From Sinobacterium caligoides (GTDB lineage: Bacteria > Pseudomonadota > Gammaproteobacteria > Pseudomonadales > Sinobacteriaceae), in contig NZ_RKHR01000003.1 of the NCBI RefSeq assembly GCF_003752585.1, positions 620,001 through 684,000 of the forward strand: a DNA stretch of 64,000 nt, written 5' to 3'. Within the stretch, counting starts at the first letter, position 1. Each line of letters begins with the position of its first letter. Below are positions 44,315-53,589 of the stretch, piece after piece. The notes under the pieces were generated by a model, which saw only the letters and a list, made by a program, of their open reading frames with translations, made no database searches and had not been told where the DNA came from. Made by a program: the position numbers and the translations under genes.

Positions 44315-44366
44315 TACATAAACAATGTTATGACCCAAACCAACAACAGAACAGGACGCTCTTACT

Positions 44367-45410
44367 GTGAACGACTTAACCAAGAACCCCGTTATGGTGA
44401 CGGGAGCAACAGGCTACGTTGCCGGATGGCTAATTAAACAACTGCTCGAGATGGGCTGCACCGTACACGCTTGCGTACGTAACCCTGATGACGAGAGAAA
44501 GCTTGCGCCGTTAAAAAGCCTAACTAACGAACCTCAACGCCTGCGTTTTTTTAAGACGGACCTACTTGATGAGGGCTCATACCAGCAAGCGATGAAGGGC
44601 TGTTCAGTCGTATTCCATACCGCCTCCCCTTTTACCATCATTGTAGACGACCCACAGCGTGACCTAGTCGACCCTGCAGTCAAGGGCACTATCAATGTAT
44701 TGAATACCGTCAATGACACCCCCAGCGTAGAACGTGTTGTGTTAACCAGTTCTGTTGCGGCGATTTACAGCGATAACATCGATGCACTGACACTGCCCAA
44801 GCAAACCTTTACTGAAGAGCATTGGAATGAGCACAGCTCATTACAACACAACCCCTATGCCTATTCGAAGACGGTGGCCGAGAAGTCTGCCTGGCAGCAG
44901 GTAAAGAAGCAGAGACGGTGGGACTTAGTCGTCATAAACCCCTCCTTCGTTGTCGGCCCGGCGCTCGGTGCAGCAGTCACTTCAGACAGTTTTGACGTGG
45001 TCAAGAAATTGGGTGATGGTACACTCAAGTTCGGCGCACCTCATACCGGCATAGGCCTTGTCGATGTACAAGACGTCGCTAACGCCCACATCCAAGCAGC
45101 CATTCGACCCGAAGCTGCTGGCCGCTACATCGTCTCAGCACTGAATAGCCACCTGTTAGAGATGGCTGACTTCCTACGCCCCAACTACGGCACCAGCTAC
45201 CCGCTACCTAAATCCAAAACACCAAAATTCCTCGCCTGGCTGCTGGGACCCATGGTAGGCACCACCCGCAAGTCCATCTCACGTAATCTAGGCTATTCCT
45301 GGAAGGCAGATAATAGCAAAAGCAAGCAAGAACTTGGCATTGAGTATCGTAGCATCTCTGAGGCAATCAATGCCATGTTTGCCCAGCTTGAGAGTAACAA
45401 CCAACTGTAA
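44367..45410 (+). CDS. Extended short-chain dehydrogenase (dihydroflavonol-reductase-like)
   Basis: 347 residues from a GTG start at 44367, with AGGACG upstream. The NAD(P) Rossmann motif is PVMVTGATGYVAGWLIKQLL. Substrate-loop text HTASPFTIIVDDPQRDLVDPAVKGTINVL and VLTSSVAAIY match the dihydroflavonol-4-reductase/cinnamoyl-CoA-reductase-like group. Catalytic Tyr/Lys are in NPYAYSKTVAEKSAW and the INPSFVVGPAL motif follows. Bacterial members reduce ketones or aldehydes of unknown nature. It stands alone between the small exported ORF and the broken GNAT gene. Confidence 0.92.
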   Translation: MNDLTKNPVMVTGATGYVAGWLIKQLLEMGCTVHACVRNPDDERKLAPLKSLTNEPQRLRFFKTDLLDEGSYQQAMKGCSVVFHTASPFTIIVDDPQRDLVDPAVKGTINVLNTVNDTPSVERVVLTSSVAAIYSDNIDALTLPKQTFTEEHWNEHSSLQHNPYAYSKTVAEKSAWQQVKKQRRWDLVVINPSFVVGPALGAAVTSDSFDVVKKLGDGTLKFGAPHTGIGLVDVQDVANAHIQAAIRPEAAGRYIVSALNSHLLEMADFLRPNYGTSYPLPKSKTPKFLAWLLGPMVGTTRKSISRNLGYSWKADNSKSKQELGIEYRSISEAINAMFAQLESNNQL

Positions 45411-45545
45411 GCAGAGCGCGCAATGATCATTCATGGCTTCGGTCATTGCGACCTCATGCCTCTTTACAACATTAAGACTCTACAGCTGTTTTTTACGCGA
45501 CTCCGGTAACGCTATTAATAGCCTAGAAATAAGTGCTTACGTTGG

Positions 45546-46016
45546 CTATCGCACAAACTCATCAAGCTCAGCATTACCTAACTTATAAAGCATATGCACC
45601 TTATCGAGCCCGTGCCCATAGCCATCTTTCTCTATCTTTATAACTGTAAAGTTATGCTTTTTATAAAAATCAACCGTGTGCTGCGACGTATCGATCAGCA
45701 CATCGACCTGCTGAAAGTTTCTCCCTATGTTGGCCAGCCTATACTTCAAAAGAAAAGTTCCGATGGATTGACCATGGCAGTCATTATCAACCATCCCTCA
45801 GCAAAGCCCAACGATTTCTCCAAGACTCTCATAGCCGCCACATGCTACAGCTTCACCCTTTCTTAAAATTACAAAATATGAAGCATTAGATGACATAGAA
45901 TCTAAGTACAACTGGAAATCTACAAGCTCCTCGGATGAGAAAAACTTTCCACTATTACTTTTGAATATCCTTAAACAATCACTTCTATATTTTTCATTAT
46001 AATTTACGACTTCCAC
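45546..46016 (-). pseudogene. GNAT-family N-acetyltransferase interrupted by one stop codon
   Basis: The N-terminal part (46016 to 45798, MEVVNYNEKYRSDCLRIFKS ... GGYESLGEIVGLC) and the C-terminal part (GMVDNDCHGQSIGTFLLKYRL ... DVLIDTSQHTVDFYKKHNF) are in the same frame. They are separated only by TGA at 45798-45800. GNATs usually have a Trp-Met-V or similar before the acetyl-CoA loop, and TGG to TGA would explain it. The acetyl-CoA loop (HGQSIGTFLL) and the YKKHNF motif are intact, so the loss is recent. Confidence 0.85.
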
Positions 46017-46243
46017 CTATCCCCCTCAGTACACCTTACACATTCAACAGCGAGCGTAACGAAGTCATAGCCATATTACTAGCGACTTTGAATACTGTAG
46101 TTATAGCAAGCCTAGATATAGTAAGTCTTGTTATTCTACCGATGACCATTAATTAAGCCCACGATAACTGGGGCAACAATATATGAAAATTAATTTTATC
46201 TAAAAACTCAACACAACCACCGAATGATGCACATCAATAAATT

Positions 46244-46272
46244 TTGCGTACACAAAACGACTGTGTTAGGAT
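46244..46272 (+). promoter_or_regulatory. Candidate sigma-70 promoter of riboswitch operon
   Basis: TTGCGT (46244-46249), 17-base spacer, TAGGAT (46267-46272). Transcription would start around 46279, a few bases before the riboswitch. Matches to consensus are partial. Confidence 0.4.
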
Positions 46273-46282
46273 TTCGCGCATC

Positions 46283-46455
46283 TTGAGGTGCCTATTGTCA
46301 ATTTTTAACGATTGATTGGATAGGTTAAATGGGAAGATGGTGCGTTTCGATATCTTTATCTAAACAATGCCAACGCTGCCCCCGCAACGGTAATCACTCT
46401 GTGAAAGCCCGACACCTGCCTCGCGATACGATGAATATGAAGCGGAGGGCTTCAT
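46283..46455 (+). promoter_or_regulatory. Cobalamin (AdoCbl) riboswitch with expression platform
   Basis: The class is recognisable from GAGGTGCC at the 5' end, GGTTAAATGGGAAG (46323-46336), GCTGCCCCCGCAACGGTAA (46375-46393) and the B12 box AGCCCGACACCTGCC (46406-46420). After it, ATGAAGC-GGAGG-GCTTCAT (46437-46455) is a hairpin that displays GGAGG in its loop and may be part of the switch. The riboswitch lies about 120 bases before the TonB-receptor start. High cobalamin should repress the operon. Confidence 0.95.
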
Positions 46456-46577
46456 AGAGCTGCTATGCACTGAATACGTCGAGTGAACGACCTTTTCATT
46501 CTGCATGCTATGTACATTATCTCTATTTCCCCTCCCTCATTCGCGCTTTTATGCTATTTGACGATTGAGGTTGCACA

Positions 46578-48713
46578 GTGATCAATAAGAATAAATTTAT
46601 TAACAATAGCCTTGGGTTATTGCTGCCAATATCCGCCAGTGCCTTTGCTGAAACTATACCGCTAGAAGAAGTTGAGGTGGAGGGTAAAAGATACCTGAAT
46701 ACCTTACACCTGAAAGATACCAATAGCGCTTCTAATCGCCTCGGCCTAAAGAGCATGGATATACCGGGCAGTGTAGACATCATCAGCAAACAAGACATTG
46801 CCCTCAAAGCAGATTATTCCCCCCTGTCTGCCGTAACACGCTCTGCAGGCTTTGCCGCTACAGCCAGCCCAGGCAACGGCGGCACCTCCATGGCAGTCCG
46901 TGGTTTTAACGGTCATAGCTCTGTCGTACAGACCTATGACGGTACCCGCTTATACGTTGGCGCTGGTACCGTCACCTTTCCAGCAGACACCTGGACACTT
47001 GAGAGAGTCGAAGTATTACGAGGGCCAGGCTCTGTTATCAACGGTGTTGGAGCGATAGGGGCGACCATCAACTATGTGCCTAAATCTCCCCAGTTTGGCA
47101 GCGTACGTAACGAACTGGATGTTACCGCAGGCAGCTTTGGTCTACTCCGCCTCGCTATAGGCTCAGGCGGCGGCATCAGCGATGACCTTGCCTACCGAGT
47201 TGACGCTGTCAGCCACAAGAGTGATGGCGATGTTGACGATGCAGATGAGCAGCGCTCTGTATTTGCAGGCTCACTACACTGGCAAGCCACAGATAACCTC
47301 GATATAAAGCTCAGTGTTGACTATGCCGACATTGATGCCTCAACCTATTGGGGTACCCCTTTAATCGATGGCAAAGTTGATCAACGTATTCGAAAAAATA
47401 ATTACAATATCAAAGACGGTATCGTTAACTATGAAGATTTATGGCCACGCTTAAATGCTCAATGGCAGATCAATGATAACGCAACCCTCAGAAGTGATAG
47501 CTATTACCTAATGGCAAATCGACACTGGCGTAATGTTGAAAGCTATAGCTTTAACCCGGATAGCGGGCAGGTAGATAGGGCGTACTACCTAGAGATTCTC
47601 CACGATCAAACACAGCTAGGTAATCGATCTGATATGTTATTCGAGTTCGATACTGCAGGCATGGCAAATCGCCTCAGTGTCGGCGCAGAAGTTAATCGTA
47701 TCGACTTTACCCACAAGAATAACCGTAGTTACGGTGGCACAACATCGGTAGACTTACTTAACCCGTTAGCAGGAAAGTGGGCAGACGGCGTCGAATACCG
47801 TACCAGCAAAGACTTCAGTTCTGAAACAATGCACTATGCGATTTTTATTGATGAACACATTCAGATCAACGATCAGTTCAGCCTGGTAGGCGGCCTGCGC
47901 CACGACAGTATCGACTTTGATCGCAATGACGTTGCCCGCAGCAATGGCCCAGAACACGCCGAACCCTATGCCGTTATTAACGACGACTTATCAGGCACCA
48001 GCTGGCGCTTTGGCGCGGTATATCAGCCACAAGAGAATATCAGCCTCTATGCACAAGCCAGTAAAGCGGTGGACTCCGTGCAATCTATTCTCACCGCTAG
48101 CACACCCAACATGAAACTTGCAGAAGGCAAACAACTAGAGGTTGGCCTGAAACAAATATTAATGAATGACAACCTGCAATACACCGTCGCTTTGTTTGAT
48201 ATCCGCAAAGACAATCTACTCGCTAACGATGCTTTTGGTCAGTCGAGTCAAATCGGCGAACAACGCTCAAAGGGCATCGAACTTGAAGTGTTTATGCGCC
48301 TTAGTGACACCCTGAACATTAGTATGAACAGCGCATTCACCGATGCTGAATACGAGCACTACAAAAAATCCAGCGGCGACGCTATCAGGGACTACAGCGG
48401 CAATACACCTAAGGATGTGCCAGAACAAACCGCTAACCTTTGGCTTGATTGGCGGTTTATACAAGATTGGGCATTCAGCGGCGGCGCACGTTACGTAGGC
48501 ACTCGCTTTGTCGGTGACGATAATAGCGCTAAATTGCCTTCTTACACCGTCTACGATGCCAGTTTGCAATGGCATATTGATGAAGATTTACAGCTGACCT
48601 TGCGCGGCAAGAACCTTAGCGACGAAACCGATTATGTACTCGCGCCCTATGGTGACCAATGGATACTCGCTGAGGGTCGCAGCGCTGAGTTAGGCCTGCA
48701 TTATAACTTCTAA
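46578..48713 (+). CDS. TonB-dependent outer-membrane receptor under cobalamin control
   Basis: 711 residues, GTG start at 46578 with GAGG upstream. The signal peptide (GLLLPISASAFA) is followed by a TonB-box-like stretch (LEEVEVEGK). The plug domain covers about 50-170 (GSVDIISKQDIALK, SMAVRGFNGHSSVVQTYDGTR, LERVEVLRGPGSVINGVGAIGATINYVPK). A 22-strand barrel ends in LGLHYNF, with the C-terminal aromatic. The wording resembles ferric-siderophore receptors (FhuA/FhuE type) more than BtuB. It is the first gene after the riboswitch and is followed by ABC importer genes, so the ligand is probably a corrinoid or cobalt/iron chelate. Confidence 0.92.
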   Translation: MINKNKFINNSLGLLLPISASAFAETIPLEEVEVEGKRYLNTLHLKDTNSASNRLGLKSMDIPGSVDIISKQDIALKADYSPLSAVTRSAGFAATASPGNGGTSMAVRGFNGHSSVVQTYDGTRLYVGAGTVTFPADTWTLERVEVLRGPGSVINGVGAIGATINYVPKSPQFGSVRNELDVTAGSFGLLRLAIGSGGGISDDLAYRVDAVSHKSDGDVDDADEQRSVFAGSLHWQATDNLDIKLSVDYADIDASTYWGTPLIDGKVDQRIRKNNYNIKDGIVNYEDLWPRLNAQWQINDNATLRSDSYYLMANRHWRNVESYSFNPDSGQVDRAYYLEILHDQTQLGNRSDMLFEFDTAGMANRLSVGAEVNRIDFTHKNNRSYGGTTSVDLLNPLAGKWADGVEYRTSKDFSSETMHYAIFIDEHIQINDQFSLVGGLRHDSIDFDRNDVARSNGPEHAEPYAVINDDLSGTSWRFGAVYQPQENISLYAQASKAVDSVQSILTASTPNMKLAEGKQLEVGLKQILMNDNLQYTVALFDIRKDNLLANDAFGQSSQIGEQRSKGIELEVFMRLSDTLNISMNSAFTDAEYEHYKKSSGDAIRDYSGNTPKDVPEQTANLWLDWRFIQDWAFSGGARYVGTRFVGDDNSAKLPSYTVYDASLQWHIDEDLQLTLRGKNLSDETDYVLAPYGDQWILAEGRSAELGLHYNF

Positions 48714-48724
48714 AGGAGATCACA

Positions 48725-49531
48725 ATGGCTCAGCACGCTGGGCCATTCTCACACATGACGTACCCCTTTCATCTACGAACACATGCCCTTAATTGGAGCA
48801 ATAAAAGCCGCTCAGGCTTTGCCCTTGAGCAGATTAACTTTAATGCTCGTCAATCACGTTTTATCGGCCTATTAGGCCCTAATGGTAGCGGCAAAACCAC
48901 CCTGCTACGCTGCCTCTATCGTGGCCTAACAGTTCCTCCCAACTCGGTGATGCTCGACGACCAAGACCTCACACGCTTTAGTCGCCAGGCATTGGCAAAG
49001 AAAATAGCCGTGGTGTTTCAGCAACAACCTGAGGAAATTTCACTCAGCGTTGATGAGGTGCTCAAAATAGGGCGATTACCACAACAACCTTTCTTAGCAC
49101 CGGACAAAAAACACTACAGCAAAGAAGAGTTAATTCACCTAAAGGCGCTGGATATTGAGCATCTATGCAGCCGGCCATACCAGCAGCTATCAGGGGGTGA
49201 GAAGCAACGCGTGATGATTGCTAGGGCGCTAATACAACAAGCTGATATTTTATTGTTAGATGAGCCGACTAATCACCTCGACATAGCCCATCAAATAGCT
49301 ATATTGCAGTACATTAGCCAGCTCGATATTACCGTTATTTGTAGTCTTCACGACCTTAACTTGGCCGCTCAATTTTGTGATGAGTTGGCCATCCTAAAAG
49401 ATGGCAAACTCATACAGCAAGGAGCAACAGAAGACGTTTTAACGCCGTCATTAATTAAAAGCGTATTTTCAGTCAATACAGTCATCGATAAACACCCTAT
49501 CAACGGTTCGCTACGCCTGAGTTTTTATTAA
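48725..49531 (+). CDS. ABC importer ATPase (BtuD/FecE-like)
   Basis: 268 residues, with AAAGGAGAT before the ATG. Walker A is LLGPNGSGKTTLLRCLY, the signature is LSGGEKQRVMIARAL, Walker B is ILLLDEPTNHLDIAH and the switch His is CSLHDLNLAAQFCDELAIL. It begins 11 bases after the receptor stop. It powers uptake through the permease encoded two genes later. The family covers vitamin B12, haem and siderophore importers. Confidence 0.93.
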   Translation: MAQHAGPFSHMTYPFHLRTHALNWSNKSRSGFALEQINFNARQSRFIGLLGPNGSGKTTLLRCLYRGLTVPPNSVMLDDQDLTRFSRQALAKKIAVVFQQQPEEISLSVDEVLKIGRLPQQPFLAPDKKHYSKEELIHLKALDIEHLCSRPYQQLSGGEKQRVMIARALIQQADILLLDEPTNHLDIAHQIAILQYISQLDITVICSLHDLNLAAQFCDELAILKDGKLIQQGATEDVLTPSLIKSVFSVNTVIDKHPINGSLRLSFY

Positions 49532-50512
49532 ATGAAAAAATACCTAATACTGTCCCTTTTATTGCTACACACCCACACCGTTTTAGCAGTAACAGCTGAA
49601 AAACCGGTCACGGTAACCTCCTGCAATCGGCAGCTAGCGTTTGATAAACCGCCGCAAAGGGCTGTCTCTAACGACATCAACCTAACCGAAATGATGTTTG
49701 CACTCGGCTTACAAAAGAATATGGCCGGTTACTCAGGCGTCAGAGGCTGGCAAAACATCGACAGCGAATTCAGAGCCAAGGCCGGTAACCTACCAGAGAT
49801 TTCAGAGCAATCACCTTCATTGGAGTCCCTTCTCGCCATAGAGGCCGATTTTTTATTTGCTGGCTGGAACTACGGATTAAGCGTTGGCGGCTCATTAACA
49901 CCCAGCAGTCTAGAACCCTTTGGTATAAAGACTTATGAGCTAACAGAGTCCTGCATCCACATCATGAAAAAGAAACCATCAAGCTTTAATGACGTGTATA
50001 ACGACTTATCAAACCTAGGAAAGATATTTTCTGTCGATGAACGCGCCAGTAGCTTAATACAGCACTACAAGAAAATAATTACCCATATCAAAGGGTCGAC
50101 GAAAACAGATAGCAAAGTCTCCGTTTTCGTCTACGACAGTGGCAAAGGTGCTCCCTTTACAGCCGGTCGTTATGCCATGCCTAGCACCATGATTGACACT
50201 GCAGGCGGTAAAAACGTTATGGACGATATACAAAGTAGCTGGGTTAAGACTAGCTGGGAAGCCGTGGTCGACAGAAACCCCGAGTTTATTGTGATTGTCG
50301 ATTACGGCAAAGAAACAGCTGAAGACAAAATTAACTACCTTAAACAACATCCCGCGCTAACCTCCATCAACGCCATCATTAATGATAATTTTGTTGTCCT
50401 CAGCTACGCCGAAGCCACCCCTGGTATACGCAATTTTATCGCAACCCAGCGCTTGGCGGAGGCTTTTCAACCACAGTTCTTTGCCACTAAAACCTCTGTG
50501 GAAAGGCGGTAA
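49532..50512 (+). CDS. ABC importer periplasmic binding protein (BtuF/FecB-like)
   Basis: 326 residues, starting immediately after the ATPase stop (TAAATG). The signal peptide (YLILSLLLLHTHTVLA) precedes a helical-backbone class III binding protein: PQRAVSNDINLTEMMFALGLQKNMAGYSGV, EISEQSPSLESLLAIEADFLFAGW, VSVFVYDSGKGAPFTAG and WEAVVDRNPEFIVIVDYG. It delivers its ligand to the membrane permease. The family suits corrinoids, haem or siderophores. Confidence 0.92.
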   Translation: MKKYLILSLLLLHTHTVLAVTAEKPVTVTSCNRQLAFDKPPQRAVSNDINLTEMMFALGLQKNMAGYSGVRGWQNIDSEFRAKAGNLPEISEQSPSLESLLAIEADFLFAGWNYGLSVGGSLTPSSLEPFGIKTYELTESCIHIMKKKPSSFNDVYNDLSNLGKIFSVDERASSLIQHYKKIITHIKGSTKTDSKVSVFVYDSGKGAPFTAGRYAMPSTMIDTAGGKNVMDDIQSSWVKTSWEAVVDRNPEFIVIVDYGKETAEDKINYLKQHPALTSINAIINDNFVVLSYAEATPGIRNFIATQRLAEAFQPQFFATKTSVERR

Positions 50513-50515
50513 GTC

Positions 50516-51553
50516 ATGTTATTCCCCAGCAAACAGCAGCGCTATTATAAGCTGACGCTCACGATATCGATGGCATTAACACTGCTATCTATCCCCGCAG
50601 CGATTATATGCGGCACCATCGATATTAGCGTTAGCGATATTTACCAAGTGATTGTCACTGCAGTCAACCCAGACAATATCGCCAGCACAGAGATATCATC
50701 CGCGATACACAATATTATCTGGCAACTGCGCATCCCTCGCGCCTTAATGGCCTGTATCACCGGTGCGGGCTTGGCTATTGCGGGTTTAACCTTGCAGTCC
50801 GTCACTCGTAACAGCCTTGCTGACCCGCACTTATTAGGCATTTCATCCGGCGCCGTACTTGGCGCGGTGATAGTGACACTGCACACCGGTGATATCTTCG
50901 GGCCGCTAACACTGCCTTTTTCTGCTTTTTGCGGCTCGCTACTCGCGATCATCGTCATCACCTTAATTATGCATAGCCACAAAATGTACAGCGCCAGCCA
51001 ATTGTTGATGTGTGGCGTCGCGTTATCATTTGTACTGATGTCTGCCGCTAACCTAGCCCTCTATATGGGCGATAATCGGGCCAGCCATCAAGTCATCTTC
51101 TGGATGCTGGGCGGACTCGGACTCGCTCGCTGGTCTCATTTGCTACTGCCATTTATCATCTGCCTTGGCGGATATGCTTTTTTACGCCTACATGCGCGCT
51201 ATCTTAATGCTATGTTGATCGGCGATGAAACGGCTTTAAGCTTAGGCATTTCATTCAAGCGCCTGCGCTTAAAGCTATTTCTTATCAGTGCCTTGATAAC
51301 CTCTATATTAGTCGCCAATACTGGCGCCATTGGTTTTATTGGCCTGATGATCCCTCATATCGCACGCTTTATTGTCGGTGGTGACCTTCGACGACTACTC
51401 CCCATATCCGCCATCTTTGGTGCACTCTTTTTATTATGGGTAGATGTGCTATCACGCACATTGCTAGCCCCTATGGAGCTCCCCATCGGCATCATCACAG
51501 GCTTTATTGGCGGACTATTTTTTATTGGTTTATTAATCAGGTCTAACCATTAA
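50516..51553 (+). CDS. ABC importer permease (BtuC/FecCD family)
   Basis: 345 residues with about ten membrane helices. Family marks: LRIPRALMACITGAGLAIAGLTLQSVTRNSLADPHLLGISSGAVLGAVIV, GDETALSLGISFKRLRLKLF and GFIGLMIPHIARFIVGGDLRRLLPISAIFGALFLLWVDVLSRT, ending LPIGIITGFIGGLFFIGLLIR. It follows the binding-protein gene by three bases. It forms the transmembrane channel of the importer. Confidence 0.94.
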   Translation: MLFPSKQQRYYKLTLTISMALTLLSIPAAIICGTIDISVSDIYQVIVTAVNPDNIASTEISSAIHNIIWQLRIPRALMACITGAGLAIAGLTLQSVTRNSLADPHLLGISSGAVLGAVIVTLHTGDIFGPLTLPFSAFCGSLLAIIVITLIMHSHKMYSASQLLMCGVALSFVLMSAANLALYMGDNRASHQVIFWMLGGLGLARWSHLLLPFIICLGGYAFLRLHARYLNAMLIGDETALSLGISFKRLRLKLFLISALITSILVANTGAIGFIGLMIPHIARFIVGGDLRRLLPISAIFGALFLLWVDVLSRTLLAPMELPIGIITGFIGGLFFIGLLIRSNH

Positions 51554-51567
51554 GTGAGTGCTTAACA

Positions 51568-51969
51568 GTGACTAAAAGTAACAGAAATCAGTCTTGCCCA
51601 CAGTGTGGCCAATCTGCCTCTAAAGTTAGAGAGGTGACGATGCGGCACCACCTGCTCTTTCCACGTTCAAACGAGCACCTAGAAGACAGCTTTTTTTACT
51701 GCCGTAACGCACAGTGCAAAACCGCTTATTTTTCAGCAAATATACACTACTCAGTCGAGCAACTACAAAGCCAACAGCAGATTAAAGACGGCATGATTTG
51801 TTTCTGTTTTGGTATTAGCGAAGCCGTCTTTTATAGCTACCAGAAAGCAGGTAACATCAAGCTCTTTTTTCAACAGCTTGATCATCTCGCCTATCAGTCG
51901 GAATGCCACTGCAAAATCAAAAATCCTGCGGGCACTGGCTGCCTAAAAATATTTAAGGCTTTGTGTTAA
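51568..51969 (+). CDS. CopZ-like [2Fe-2S]/zinc protein in cobalamin-controlled operon
   Basis: 133 residues, GTG start 15 bases after the permease stop. The N-terminal half has Cys pairs (SCPQCGQSA, YCRNAQCKTAYF) that suit a zinc site. The C-terminal half has ICFCFGIS and SECHCKIKNPAGTGC, the four-cysteine BFD/CopZ-type [2Fe-2S] site. Archaeoglobus-type CopZ shares this arrangement and handles copper. Here it may reduce or handle the imported metal chelate (ferri-siderophore or cobalt corrinoid) in the cytoplasm. The linkage to the riboswitch is by operon position. Confidence 0.78.
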   Translation: MTKSNRNQSCPQCGQSASKVREVTMRHHLLFPRSNEHLEDSFFYCRNAQCKTAYFSANIHYSVEQLQSQQQIKDGMICFCFGISEAVFYSYQKAGNIKLFFQQLDHLAYQSECHCKIKNPAGTGCLKIFKALC

Positions 51970-51970
51970 T

Positions 51971-52029
51971 ATGAAAAAATTAAAGCGAAAAACGTTTAGC
52001 GCTAACCCCCTCTGTCAACTGCCGCTTTA
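51971..52029 (-). terminator. Possible terminator after ankyrin gene
   Basis: On the minus strand TAAAGCG (52029-52023) can pair with CGCTTTA (51987-51981), followed by ATTTTTTC. The loop is long (35 bases), so the call is weak. Confidence 0.35.
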
Positions 52030-52037
52030 GCACTCCG

Positions 52038-53249
52038 TTACAGTGGCTTGCTAAATGAGTTTCTCTCCAGCTCTTTAGCCAAGAAATTCTCATTACCTTG
52101 TTTAAGGCTATCTTTTGCATAATCAATTGCGCTAGCCCCTTTAACATCTTTAGCATGCAAGTCTGCACCGGCCTCCAACAATAACTTAATCATTTCAATG
52201 TCAGAGTGTTGAGCAGCATGCATCAATGGGGTCCTCCCCCACCTCTCAATCCCCGTACAATCCCATCCGCTCTCTCTCCCCAGTTGGTATGTATGGTTTA
52301 CATTGGCACCACTATTTAACAGTACTTTTGCAGAGTCATATTGACCAAATTGGATGGCGTAATATAACGCGGTTTTACCAAATTCATTTTGACCATCTGG
52401 AGAGAAACCCGCGGCTAAAAGCATCTGAATATTGCTAGGGCTATATACGGCATTAGAAAGTATAGATTCAGACCTCTTCCTTGAGTTGGGCTCTTGTACA
52501 GGGACGATTAACCCTTCAATGATCTCTCGACTAGCATTATGAACTAACAACCTACGAAGACTATTGTATTTTTGAGTGTCTGAAGCATCATCTATTGAAC
52601 GTATAAAGTTTGCGTAAACACCCTTCGTAGCCTGATCAGTGAACGGAACCAGTTCCTCTGACTTCCAGCTGTAAGAATAGCTAGCGAACCCATAATTAGA
52701 GATTACTTTTAAAGCATTTTCTGCATATTTCTTAGCAACTTTACGACTTATGGAGTGCGTCTCAATATACCACCCGACTAAAAGAGGCCTTACTTTCTCT
52801 AGCTCAGCTATATACGCTTTGTAAACACTCCGATTGTATAAGCTGTGGTAACTCCATTCTTTAAAATACTCCATGCCTTTTGTCTTTCCTCTTTTCCTTG
52901 AGGAGAAACCTTGCGGATAATACCCAAGTTTTGCGAGATCGAAATGGTAGTAACGCCATTGAGCATGAACAATAGAGCCCGTGCAGTGACCTGCTAGCCT
53001 TGAGGGACTTCGTATACTACTTGCTTGTCCAATCAACCTGTCAAGAAAGCTCAATTGGTTCAAGCTTTTAGGGCAGCGATAATCAACAGTATTTGGCGAA
53101 CTATGGCCTGAACCAAGATCCCCTAATTTAAACACAGTCTCAGGATACTTTTCCATTTCCTCACAGGTGACTTTGCGATCAGATAACGGACTTTCGTCAG
53201 CGCTTGAAACACCTGATAATAGGATTAGAAAGATAAATATGCATCTCAT
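52038..53249 (-). CDS. Exported ankyrin-repeat protein
   Basis: 403 residues. The signal peptide (MRCIFIFLILLSGVSSADE) is followed by a long unrecognised helical domain (about 25-280, with several Cys: KVTCEEMEK, DYRCPKS). The C-terminal ankyrin repeats are FGKTALYYAIQFGQYDSAKVLLNSGANVN, WGRTPLMHAAQHSDIEMIKLLLEAGADLHAKD and KGASAIDYAKDSLKQG. Ankyrin repeats bind proteins; here in the periplasm. It converges with the riboswitch operon and stands alone. The upstream gap 53250-53589 shows no gene. Confidence 0.82.
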   Translation of the reverse strand: MRCIFIFLILLSGVSSADESPLSDRKVTCEEMEKYPETVFKLGDLGSGHSSPNTVDYRCPKSLNQLSFLDRLIGQASSIRSPSRLAGHCTGSIVHAQWRYYHFDLAKLGYYPQGFSSRKRGKTKGMEYFKEWSYHSLYNRSVYKAYIAELEKVRPLLVGWYIETHSISRKVAKKYAENALKVISNYGFASYSYSWKSEELVPFTDQATKGVYANFIRSIDDASDTQKYNSLRRLLVHNASREIIEGLIVPVQEPNSRKRSESILSNAVYSPSNIQMLLAAGFSPDGQNEFGKTALYYAIQFGQYDSAKVLLNSGANVNHTYQLGRESGWDCTGIERWGRTPLMHAAQHSDIEMIKLLLEAGADLHAKDVKGASAIDYAKDSLKQGNENFLAKELERNSFSKPL

Positions 53250-53589
53250 ACAATAGTATCCACTAACGTCACCAACTACCGCTAATTGTAGCGAGATCTA
53301 AGTAGCTGTGCTGACGATACCTTTAGTCTTGCTATAGCCAGGCGCGGTACACCGAAACTTATTATGAAATAAGCCCGCACTTACTGCCGCTAAGCCGTGT
53401 TGTTCATTATTATGGGAGATACACTACCGTACTAGCATCATAATGAGAAGCGAGAAGTGACTGATACTTCGATAATTAATAATGATTAGTGCTGGCCTGG
53501 CTAATCACTATAATATTTTTATACAAGAGTTCAAAACAAACGCCAGTCTATTTTTAGCCCAAGCAGCAAACAATCTTAAGTCGACTATT

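Noticed and set aside
45798-45800. TGA as selenocysteine codon in the GNAT gene
   Set aside because: GNAT enzymes have no known Sec at this position, no SECIS-like hairpin follows directly, and a TGG to TGA mutation is simpler.
46578-48713. Naming the receptor btuB
   Set aside because: Only the riboswitch supports cobalamin; the protein text looks closer to siderophore receptors, so no symbol was given.
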